This document shows positions 5,359 through 11,206 of a DNA stretch of 11,206 nucleotides, in pieces. Under the pieces are notes generated by a model. That model searched no databases, was not told the DNA's origin, and was given only the letters and a program-made list of their open reading frames with translations. Numbering within the stretch: position 1 is the stretch's first letter; each line of letters begins with the position of its first letter. The DNA is from a candidate division FCPU426 bacterium. GTDB lineage: Bacteria; Oederibacteriota; PGYV01; Palsa-1178. The stretch covers positions 1 to 11,206 of the forward strand of contig PMTB01000124.1 in the NCBI GenBank assembly GCA_003167475.1, in the 5' to 3' direction. A program made the translations under genes and the position numbers.

Positions 5359-6516
5359 ATGAGGAAAAAATACATTATGGCACCTGGCCCGACCGAAGTA
5401 CCGGCAGACGTTTTAGTGGAAGCCGCAAAACCGGTAATGCATCACAGAACGCCGCAGTACAGGAAGATACTCACGGAAGTTATCGAGGGAATGAAGTACG
5501 TGCTCGGCACGGTCAATAACATTTATGTAATCGGTTCCTCGGGCACCGGAGCCATGGAAATGGCCGTGGCGAACACCGTCAACGCGGGAGACAAAGTCAT
5601 AGTGGCCACCATCGGCGCATTCGGCGACAGATGGGAACTCATTGCCAAAGCCTGGGGTGCGAACGTGGTAAAGGTCGCGGCTGAGTGGGGATACGCTGTA
5701 AAGCCAACTGAGCTCAAAAAAGCCCTGGACGAGAATCCGGACGCGGTCGCTGTATTTACCACGCTTAACGAGACATCGACCGGCGTTTACAATGATATAG
5801 AGGAATTCGGCAAGCTCACTGTAAATCATAAGGCCATCCTTGTAGTCGACGGCATATCGGGCATAGGAGCCCAGCCGTTTTACATGGACAAGTGGAATGT
5901 GGACATCATAGCGGTCGGATCGCAGAAGGGCCTTATGATACCCCCGGGCCTGGCTTACCTCGCCGCGAGTCCGAAAGCCATGAAGGTCGTAGACAATAAT
6001 AAATCGCCGAAGTTTTATTTTGACCTGAAAAAATATGAAAAGGCAATGACAAAAGAAAAGATGCCTGACACGCCCTGGACCTCGGCAGTATCGCTTGTCT
6101 GCCAGCAGGCAGTCGCTCTGAAGCTTATAAGGGAAGAAGGAATCGAAAATATCTGGGACCGCCACAAAAAACTCAGCCGCGCCGTGCGTGAAGGCATGCT
6201 GGCCCTGGGACTGAAGCTTTTTGCGGTTGAAAACCCAGCGGTTGTGCTGTGTTCGGTAATGGTGCCTGACGGCATTGACGGCAAGGCACTTATGAAAAAG
6301 ATACGCGATGACTACGGCATTTCCATGGCAGGCGGACAGGGCAAGATGGAGGGCAAGATATTCAGGATAGGCACCCTGGGCTACACCGACCGCTTCGACG
6401 CCATCATGGGAGTAGCGGCCGCGGAAATGGCGCTCAAAGACATGGGAGCGAACATCGAGATAGGAAAAGGCGTGAAGAGGGCGATGGAAGTGCTGATAGA
6501 GGAAAACTATAAATAA
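5359..6516 (+). CDS. class V PLP-dependent aminotransferase (alanine-glyoxylate / serine-pyruvate family), probable phosphoserine aminotransferase role
   Basis: The 385-residue protein opens with MRKKYIMAPGPTEVP, typical of the alanine-glyoxylate/serine-pyruvate aminotransferases of fold type I. The PLP-binding Lys190 is in VGSQKGLMIPPGL. Other family marks are SSGTGAMEMA (PLP phosphate binding), LNETSTGVYND and LVVDGISGIG, with the conserved Asp before the Ser-Gly. AGGAGG (5346-5351) sets the start at ATG 5359, and length is normal. The gene lies 87 bases before serA on the same strand with no terminator between. In several bacteria a class V enzyme of this type, rather than SerC, sits beside serA, so the likely reaction is 3-phosphohydroxypyruvate plus glutamate to phosphoserine plus 2-oxoglutarate. 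Alanine-glyoxylate, serine-glyoxylate or aspartate transamination cannot be excluded from sequence. The family call is secure; the substrate is an inference from context. Confidence 0.93.
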   Translation: MRKKYIMAPGPTEVPADVLVEAAKPVMHHRTPQYRKILTEVIEGMKYVLGTVNNIYVIGSSGTGAMEMAVANTVNAGDKVIVATIGAFGDRWELIAKAWGANVVKVAAEWGYAVKPTELKKALDENPDAVAVFTTLNETSTGVYNDIEEFGKLTVNHKAILVVDGISGIGAQPFYMDKWNVDIIAVGSQKGLMIPPGLAYLAASPKAMKVVDNNKSPKFYFDLKKYEKAMTKEKMPDTPWTSAVSLVCQQAVALKLIREEGIENIWDRHKKLSRAVREGMLALGLKLFAVENPAVVLCSVMVPDGIDGKALMKKIRDDYGISMAGGQGKMEGKIFRIGTLGYTDRFDAIMGVAAAEMALKDMGANIEIGKGVKRAMEVLIEENYK

Positions 6517-6543
6517 TAAGTTCGGAGTCCGGGGTTGTAAGGC

Positions 6544-6578
6544 AGAACAAAGAACACAGAACAGAGAACAGAGAACAA
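6544..6578 (+). repeat. five tandem 7-bp units AGAACAN in the serA leader
   Basis: Five consecutive heptamers read AGAACAA, AGAACAC, AGAACAG, AGAACAG and AGAACAA between the aminotransferase stop and the serA ribosome binding site (GGGAGGG at 6590-6596). The run is free of T and therefore likely unstructured in RNA. It could vary in copy number by slippage, changing the leader length without touching a frame. Confidence 0.85.
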
Positions 6579-6603
6579 TCAAAAAATCGGGAGGGTATAA
6601 CAA

Positions 6604-8193
6604 ATGTACAAAATACTCGTAAGCGACAAGTTATCCGAAGACGCGATCAATATGATAAAGAACGAGAAAGACATTGAGTGCACGGTTAAGACCGGCATGA
6701 CAGAGGACCAGCTGGCTGAGGAACTGCCCAACTACGATGCCCTGATAATCAGGAGCGCGTCAAAAGTCACGGCAAAGACGCTGGAAAAAGTCAAAAAATT
6801 AAAAGTCATAGGCCGCGCCGGGGTCGGCGTGGATAATGTTGACATGGCTGCCGCGACGGCAAAAGGCGTTATCGTCATGAATACGCCTGACGCGAACACA
6901 TTGTCAACAGCGGAGCAGACCATCACCCTTATCATGGGAATGGCAAGGAATTTGCCGCAGGCCGACGCTTCCCTGAAAATGAAAAAATGGGAGCGCAATA
7001 AATTCACGGGGATCGAGCTTTACGGCAAGACGCTCGGTATCATCGGGCTCGGAAGGATAGGCACGGAGGTCGCCAAAAGAATGGCGTCATTCGGCATGAA
7101 CCTGATAGGATATGACCCGTTCATCACAAAGGAAAAAGCCGAGGAACTCGGCATAGAGACCATGACAGTGGCCGATGTGCTCAAAAAGGCGGACATCATT
7201 ACTTTCCATGTCCCCAAGAACAAGGAAACCACAAACATGGTGACCGCCAAAGAGATTGCCACCATGAAGGAAAACGTGATGATAGTAAATTGCGCCCGCG
7301 GCGGCATTGTAAATGAAAAAGACCTCGCGGAAGCGCTCAAGAGCGGCCGCGTAAAAAGGGCCGCGCTCGACGTTTACGACAACGAACCGCCGTTTGATTC
7401 GGACCTTTTTACCGTTGACCCAAGCGTCATCATTATGGCCCCGCACCTCGGAGCTTCAACAGTGGAAGCCCAGGAAAACGTGGGCAAGGTCATTGTGGAG
7501 CAGGTCGTGGAAACCCTACGCGGCGGAATGGTGAAGAACGCCCTCAACATCCCGGCCGTGGACCCGGAACAGCTAAAGGAAATGCAGCCTTACCTTACCC
7601 TGAATGATAAGCTCGGCAAATTCGCCTCCCAGCTGGTGTCCGGGAACGTGAAAGCCATAACCATCGAGTACAGCGGCGACGCCACAAAGTTCAACATGAA
7701 GTACCTGACCATAGGCGCGGTCAAAGGGTTCCTCTTCCCGGCCATGGGCGACAGCGTAAACTTCGTCAACGCAATGCCGATTGCCAAGGAAAGGGGAATA
7801 GCGGTAGTGGAGAAAACCACTACTGTCACGACGGATTTCCCTAACCTGGTGAGCGTGACGATAGATACGGAAACCGAAAAGCGCAGCGTGTACGGGAGCC
7901 TCACAATAAAGAAAGAGGCCCGCATAGTGCAGGTTGACAAATTCGAGATAGAAATAGCCCCGGAAAAGAACATCATAGTCTACAAGAACAACGACAAGCC
8001 CGGAGTAATAGGCCGCATGGGCACCGTGCTCGGGTCAAACAACATAAACATCGCTTCATTCGCCCTCGGGCGCAATAAAGAGGAAAAAGTGGCATTGGGA
8101 GTCGTGACTGTGGATAACGAAGTTCCGAAAACCGTGATAGACTCAATAAAGAACATGGAAGATGTGATCGAGGTGAAGTACATAACTTTGTAG
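6604..8193 (+). CDS. serA: D-3-phosphoglycerate dehydrogenase
   Basis: SerA catalyses the first step of serine synthesis, oxidising 3-phosphoglycerate to 3-phosphohydroxypyruvate with NAD+. The 529 residues are the long form. The substrate-binding domain contains GRAGVGVDNVD. The NAD-binding domain carries GLGRIG (Gly148, Gly150, Gly153). The catalytic triad is Arg232 (NCARGGIVNE), Glu261 (DVYDNEPP) and His281 (APHLGAS). An intervening allosteric substrate-binding region spans about residues 315-450, and a C-terminal ACT domain about 455-529 (NNDKPGVIGRMGTVLG, NINIASFALGR). The ACT domain is the usual site for serine feedback, so end-product inhibition is likely. GGGAGGG precedes the ATG at 6604. 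It follows the class V aminotransferase, and the pair would convert 3-phosphoglycerate to phosphoserine. No serB phosphatase is visible here. Confidence 0.97.
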   Translation: MYKILVSDKLSEDAINMIKNEKDIECTVKTGMTEDQLAEELPNYDALIIRSASKVTAKTLEKVKKLKVIGRAGVGVDNVDMAAATAKGVIVMNTPDANTLSTAEQTITLIMGMARNLPQADASLKMKKWERNKFTGIELYGKTLGIIGLGRIGTEVAKRMASFGMNLIGYDPFITKEKAEELGIETMTVADVLKKADIITFHVPKNKETTNMVTAKEIATMKENVMIVNCARGGIVNEKDLAEALKSGRVKRAALDVYDNEPPFDSDLFTVDPSVIIMAPHLGASTVEAQENVGKVIVEQVVETLRGGMVKNALNIPAVDPEQLKEMQPYLTLNDKLGKFASQLVSGNVKAITIEYSGDATKFNMKYLTIGAVKGFLFPAMGDSVNFVNAMPIAKERGIAVVEKTTTVTTDFPNLVSVTIDTETEKRSVYGSLTIKKEARIVQVDKFEIEIAPEKNIIVYKNNDKPGVIGRMGTVLGSNNINIASFALGRNKEEKVALGVVTVDNEVPKTVIDSIKNMEDVIEVKYITL

Positions 8194-8250
8194 AGTTGAA
8201 AGGGCAGGCAGGAGATTGAAGATAAGAGTAAAGGTTTAATTTATGATAAT

Positions 8251-8275
8251 AAGGGCGCGGGAAACCGCGCCCTTT
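8251..8275 (+). terminator. Rho-independent terminator after serA
   Basis: AAGGGCGCGG (8251-8260) pairs with CCGCGCCCTT (8265-8274) around a GAAA tetraloop. It is followed by TTTATGTTTT, an interrupted T run. It ends the aminotransferase-serA transcription unit about 60 bases after the serA stop. Confidence 0.85.
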
Positions 8276-8302
8276 ATGTTTTATGATGGATCCGCCTAAA
8301 AA

Positions 8303-8427
8303 CAATTAAAAATTTAGAATTAAGAATTCAAAATTAAGGTGTCGCTTTGCGACCTATTATAATATTGCGGGGCGAAGGCCCCGCAATAGACGATAATTCT
8401 AAATTTTGAATTTTTAATTTTGAATTG
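8303..8427. repeat. AT-rich inverted-repeat element with two internal GC hairpins (MITE-like)
   Basis: Two left blocks have exact complements on the right. AAAATTTAGAATTA (8309-8322) matches 8394-8407 over 14 bp, and AATTCAAAATTAA (8325-8337) matches 8414-8426 over 13 bp. The ends CAATT (8303-8307) and AATTG (8423-8427) are also inverted. Between them are the small hairpin GTCGC-TTT-GCGAC (8341-8353) and a strong one, ATTGCGGGGC-GAAG-GCCCCGCAAT (8364-8387). The order of the blocks (A, B ... A', B') is not simply nested, so both pairings cannot form as one plain stem. It contains no gene. It looks like a dispersed intergenic repeat or a non-autonomous mobile element, but copy number cannot be seen from one window. 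Confidence 0.6.
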
Positions 8428-8444
8428 CACCAACCCTTTTATCA

Positions 8445-8473
8445 TTGCAAAATACCCCGAAATGATATATTAT
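8445..8473 (+). promoter_or_regulatory. sigma-70-type promoter of purA
   Basis: TTGCAA (8445-8450) is followed after 17 bases by TATTAT (8468-8473). The start would be near 8480, leaving a leader of roughly 58 bases before the purA ATG. It lies just right of the inverted-repeat element. Confidence 0.6.
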
Positions 8474-8537
8474 TATTTGGCATCAGAGGCAATTCCCTAT
8501 ATCCCCTAATGCAAATTTGAACCAGCGAGGTAAAACC

Positions 8538-9818
8538 ATGTCCGCAGACGTTATTTTGGGCGCCCAGTGGGGCGATGAAGGAAAAGGCAAGATAGTCGAC
8601 CTGTTTTCGGAACAATACGATGTAATAGTGCGTTACCAGGGCGGCGCCAATGCCGGCCATACAGTCATAGTCGGAAAAGACAAATACGTCATGCACCTGC
8701 TTCCTTCCGGCGTACTGCATAAAAACAAGATGAATATCATAGGCCACGGAGTGGTCCTGGATATGGAGTCGCTGGTGGGAGAGATAGAGGGCCTGCAGAA
8801 ACGCGGCATATCCATAAGCCCCAGGAACCTTCTGATAAGCGAAAACGCCAGCATAGTCCTGCCTTACCATAAGCTTATAGACAAGGCCAAGGAAGAGAAG
8901 AAAAAAGGCGGAAAAAAAATAGGCACCACCGGCCGCGGCATCGGGCCGGCTTACACCGATAAATACGTCAGGATAGGCGTCAGGCTCCGCGATATGTTCA
9001 ACAACGAAACACTTCTAGCCAAAATAGAGGAAAACCTCGAGGAAAAGAACTTCCTCCTGAAAAATTTCTACGGCCAGAAAGAACTCGCGGCCGCGCAGGT
9101 CGCAAAAGAGGCAAAAAAATTCGCTAAAAAACTCAAACCATACATGGCAAATACCCTTAGCGTCCTTAACAACCTCCTGAAAAAAGGCAAAAAGGTGCTC
9201 TTTGAAGGCGCGCAGGGAGCTTTACTGGACATAGATTTCGGGACATACCCGTATGTCACATCATCGAACCCGACAATCGGCGGGGTTATGACAGGGTCAG
9301 GGGTTTCGCACAGGCTTATTAAGAAAGTTTGGGGCATCACAAAAGCGTACCAGACCAGGGTGGGAAACGGGCCTTTTCCTACCGAACTCGACGAGGAACT
9401 CGGCTCAAAAATCAGGGAAGCCGGCGGCGAATACGGGGCCACGACCGGCAGGGCGCGCAGGTGCGGCTGGCTGGACCTTGTGGCGCTTAAATACGTATGC
9501 GAGCTGAACGGCTTAAGCGACATATTGCTCACAAAAATAGACGTGCTTTCCATACTTAAAGATATCAAGGTATGTACCCATTATATTTACAAAGGCAGAA
9601 AAACGCAGGATTTTGTGTCCGACGGCGAGGAACTCTATACGGTAAAGCCGGTGTATAAGTCTTTAAAGGGATGGGGAAGCGACCTTACAAAAGCCAGGAA
9701 GTATTCGGACCTGCCGAAGGCTGCCAAGGCTTATATCAAGTTCATAGAGGATTATACGGGCGTGAAAGTTTCCATGGTTTCCGTAGGACCCGAAAGGGAC
9801 CAGATATTGAAGGCCTGA
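8538..9818 (+). CDS. purA: adenylosuccinate synthetase
   Basis: PurA joins IMP and aspartate with GTP to make adenylosuccinate, the committed step from IMP to AMP. The 426-residue length matches the bacterial family. The N-terminus shows the P-loop region GAQWGDEGKGKIVD, with catalytic Asp13, and GGANAGHTV, with catalytic His41, at the same numbers as in the E. coli enzyme. IMP-binding and GTP-binding segments follow: GTTGRGIGPAYTDK, EGAQGALLDIDFGTYPYVTSS, TGRARRCGWLD, LTKIDVLS, and VGPERDQ at the C-terminus. I chose ATG 8538 with the AGCGAGG site just before it; an in-frame TTG at 8517 would add seven residues ahead of the conserved MSADVILG start. It has its own promoter and follows serA, an order also seen with serA and purA close together in some Deltaproteobacteria. 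Confidence 0.97.
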   Translation: MSADVILGAQWGDEGKGKIVDLFSEQYDVIVRYQGGANAGHTVIVGKDKYVMHLLPSGVLHKNKMNIIGHGVVLDMESLVGEIEGLQKRGISISPRNLLISENASIVLPYHKLIDKAKEEKKKGGKKIGTTGRGIGPAYTDKYVRIGVRLRDMFNNETLLAKIEENLEEKNFLLKNFYGQKELAAAQVAKEAKKFAKKLKPYMANTLSVLNNLLKKGKKVLFEGAQGALLDIDFGTYPYVTSSNPTIGGVMTGSGVSHRLIKKVWGITKAYQTRVGNGPFPTELDEELGSKIREAGGEYGATTGRARRCGWLDLVALKYVCELNGLSDILLTKIDVLSILKDIKVCTHYIYKGRKTQDFVSDGEELYTVKPVYKSLKGWGSDLTKARKYSDLPKAAKAYIKFIEDYTGVKVSMVSVGPERDQILKA

Positions 9819-9970
9819 GATCCGGTGAAAAAAGGAAGCCTTCCGTTATTACACAATTTCTTGACGGTACCCGCAGGGTTAAAACACATCAAATACTCCA
9901 CACCCATACTAATCCGGCTGCTTTCAGGGAACCGGTTATTTATCACGGCAATACAGGGACCGGACCCGGA

Positions 9971-10636
9971 TTGTTTGAACCTGGATTGGACCTTAAGCCC
10001 TCCGACTCCCCGGACGCACTTATAGAGTCCATACTCCTTAAAGACGGAAAATATTTTCTTTTGAGGCGGCATTTGAACAGGCTGAAAAAATCCGCCGGTT
10101 ATTTCGGGGTGAAAACAGACTTCAAAAACCTGAAACTTGGGCTGAAAAAGCAGGCCGCGCTGTCAAAGAAAGGACGCGCGCGGAAAGTAAGGGTGCTGGT
10201 TTTTTCCGGGGGGGAAGTGAAGGTGGAGGGGAAGGATATATCCGTTAAAAAACCGGCGGATAACCGCGTCGCCATATCAAAGGTTAAAACAGACAGTTCA
10301 AATATACTGTTGTACCATAAGACCACAAAGAGGGAACTCTATGACAGCGAATACGGCAAATGGTCCGGCAAAGGTTATTATGACGTATTGTTCACCAATG
10401 AAAAAGGGGAATTGACCGAGGCCCATTCCTCCAATATAGTGGTAAAAATAGGCCGGAAATATTTCACGCCTCCGGTTAAAAGCGGCCTTCTTGCCGGCAC
10501 ATACAGGGGATACCTTATGGAAAAGCCGGAATTTATGCTTAAAGAAAAAACGCTGTTCCCATCGGACCTGAAAAAGGCGGACGCTGTTTTCCTGTGCAAT
10601 TCTGTAAGGGGTCTAAGGCAGGTGCGGGTCGGATAA
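9971..10636 (+). CDS. class IV aminotransferase, PabC-like (aminodeoxychorismate lyase) domain with unresolved start
   Basis: The region encodes a full PabC-like domain. It contains ALIESILLKDG, LLRRHLNRLKKSAGYFG (PLP phosphate-binding Arg), HKTTKRELYD with the probable catalytic Lys117, DVLFTNEKGELTEAHSSNI and SGLLAGTYRG. The best match in my memory is the C-terminal PabC half of PabB-PabC fusion proteins, which releases pyruvate from aminodeoxychorismate to give p-aminobenzoate for folate; branched-chain or D-amino-acid aminotransferases share the fold. The frame is open from inside purA, but between the purA stop and the domain it has no ATG or GTG. I show TTG 9971, giving 221 residues; TTG 9986 is another choice, and neither has a good ribosome binding site. 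It may be a translated orphan domain, or the remnant of a fusion whose PabB part was lost. Confidence 0.7.
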   Translation: MFEPGLDLKPSDSPDALIESILLKDGKYFLLRRHLNRLKKSAGYFGVKTDFKNLKLGLKKQAALSKKGRARKVRVLVFSGGEVKVEGKDISVKKPADNRVAISKVKTDSSNILLYHKTTKRELYDSEYGKWSGKGYYDVLFTNEKGELTEAHSSNIVVKIGRKYFTPPVKSGLLAGTYRGYLMEKPEFMLKEKTLFPSDLKKADAVFLCNSVRGLRQVRVG

Positions 10637-10658
10637 GGCGCGGGAAAAGGTTTTGGTG

Positions 10659-10686
10659 TTGTCACGGGCGGATTTTAGGTTATAAT
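10659..10686 (+). promoter_or_regulatory. sigma-70-type promoter of the diguanylate cyclase gene
   Basis: TTGTCA (10659-10664) and a perfect TATAAT (10681-10686) are separated by 16 bases. Transcription would begin near 10693, about 37 bases before the ATG. The promoter starts 22 bases after the preceding stop codon, so the cyclase gene is a separate unit. Confidence 0.7.
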
Positions 10687-10729
10687 ATGTATATATACAG
10701 GGATCCTAAATTCATATAAGGATATTAAC

Positions 10730-11206
10730 ATGGGAAAAAAAATATTAGCATTTGTAATCGCCGTTATTTTATCCGGAATCGTAGGTTATATAGATTATGT
10801 GACGGGCCAGGAAATAGTGCTGACCATATTTTACCTGATGCCGGTGGCGATAGCCGTGTGGTACGCGGAGCTCCTGCACGGCATCGTAATATCCATCATG
10901 TGCGCCTCCCTGTGGAACTTTATAGAGGTAAAATCAGGGGCTGTTTACTCAAGTCCCGGGATACTGTATTGGGATACATTTGTGTTCTTTTCTTTTCTTA
11001 TTCTTTTCGCCTTCCTTTTCGACGCGATAAAAAAACTGCTTGAAAAAGAGAGCCATACCGCGCGCACAGATTACCTCACGGGGATAGCCAACAGGCGGTA
11101 TTTCATGGAAATACTCGAGTCTGAAATGAGCAGGACCGGAAGGAGCGACGGGTTCTTCACGCTGGCGTACTTTGACGCTGATAATTTCAAGCACGTAAAT
11201 GATACC
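10730..11206 (+). CDS. membrane-anchored diguanylate cyclase (GGDEF), 3' end outside the window
   Basis: AAGGA (10718-10722) precedes the ATG at 10730, and the frame stays open for 159 codons to the right edge. Four hydrophobic segments are visible at about residues 5-22, 31-47, 50-66 and 80-102. The stretch GYIDYVTGQEIVLTIFYLMPV is characteristic of an N-terminal membrane sensor found in many GGDEF proteins. A short linker leads into the start of the GGDEF domain: RTDYLTGIANRRYF, with the usual D-x-L-T-G-x-x-N-R-R signature, and YFDADNFKHVNDT, with the Mg-binding Asp and the D-x-F-K-x-x-N-D motif. The GG(D/E)EF active loop itself is beyond the window, so activity cannot be confirmed. The expected reaction is two GTP to cyclic di-GMP at the inner membrane. 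Confidence 0.9.
   Translation, partial: MGKKILAFVIAVILSGIVGYIDYVTGQEIVLTIFYLMPVAIAVWYAELLHGIVISIMCASLWNFIEVKSGAVYSSPGILYWDTFVFFSFLILFAFLFDAIKKLLEKESHTARTDYLTGIANRRYFMEILESEMSRTGRSDGFFTLAYFDADNFKHVNDT

Larger units (their letters stand above)
8194..8537. other. 344-base gene-free interval between serA and purA
   Basis: The interval holds, in order, the serA terminator (8251-8275), an AT-rich inverted-repeat element with two GC-rich hairpins (8303-8427), the purA promoter (8445-8473) and the purA leader with its ribosome binding site. I see no additional reading frame with a ribosome binding site and no recognisable riboswitch or small RNA. Confidence 0.8.

Noticed and set aside
5413..6603. 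Long minus-strand frame opposite the aminotransferase
   Set aside because: It is a shadow of the strongly conserved plus-strand gene, rich in His, Arg and Tyr from reversed codons, with no family motif.
7973..8305. Minus-strand frame across the serA end and its terminator
   Set aside because: It runs through the serA terminator hairpin and is rich in Cys, Arg and Leu typical of shadow frames.
9671..9970. Upstream extension of the PabC-like frame to ATG 9671
   Set aside because: It overlaps the conserved end of purA by 148 bases in another frame, and its product there has no recognisable motif.
9825..10025. 66-residue frame starting at GTG 9825 just after purA
   Set aside because: Its Leu/Pro-rich product has no motif and no good ribosome binding site, and its right end lies over the PabC-like domain in a different frame. 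A frameshifted start of that gene remains possible.

Overview
The window falls into two parts that meet at a tRNA gene. Bases 1 to about 2187 are visibly AT-rich. They carry short genes of unknown function, the end of a MORN-like repeat protein, and a complete tyrosine recombinase (1167-2060, minus strand) whose start faces a tRNA-Val(CAC) gene at 2188-2264. This is the usual layout of the integrase end of an element inserted at a tRNA. A second copy of the tRNA anticodon arm lies just upstream of the recombinase gene, in inverted orientation and as a perfect 8-bp-arm/7-bp-centre palindrome. It has the geometry expected of a tyrosine-recombinase core site and is the most unusual signal in the window.

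From 2265 onward the DNA is richer in G+C, with frequent ATA and GCC codons, and looks like chromosomal housekeeping sequence. In order: a structured, gene-free stretch; a 35-residue Cys-rich/Lys-rich peptide with its own terminator; a cytoplasmic hybrid-sensor histidine kinase (divergent PocR-like region, GAF, PAS, HisKA, HATPase) with a single-domain response regulator, closed by a strong terminator; a promoter followed by a class V aminotransferase and D-3-phosphoglycerate dehydrogenase (serA), a probable serine-synthesis pair, closed by a terminator; a gene-free interval with an AT-rich inverted-repeat element; purA with its own promoter; a class IV aminotransferase (PabC-like) domain with no good start codon; and the first part of a membrane-bound diguanylate cyclase that runs off the window.

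The organism is a bacterium (canonical -35/-10 boxes, AGGAGG ribosome binding sites, encoded CCA on the tRNA). The serA-purA neighbourhood, the class V aminotransferase beside serA and the repeat-rich AT intergenic DNA would suit an uncultured lineage such as Omnitrophota or Elusimicrobiota, or a deltaproteobacterial relative. That placement is a guess from style, not from a marker gene.

The genes work as separate modules: two-component signalling, serine synthesis from 3-phosphoglycerate, AMP synthesis from IMP, possibly p-aminobenzoate formation for folate, and c-di-GMP signalling. No defence system, CRISPR array or complete insertion sequence is present.
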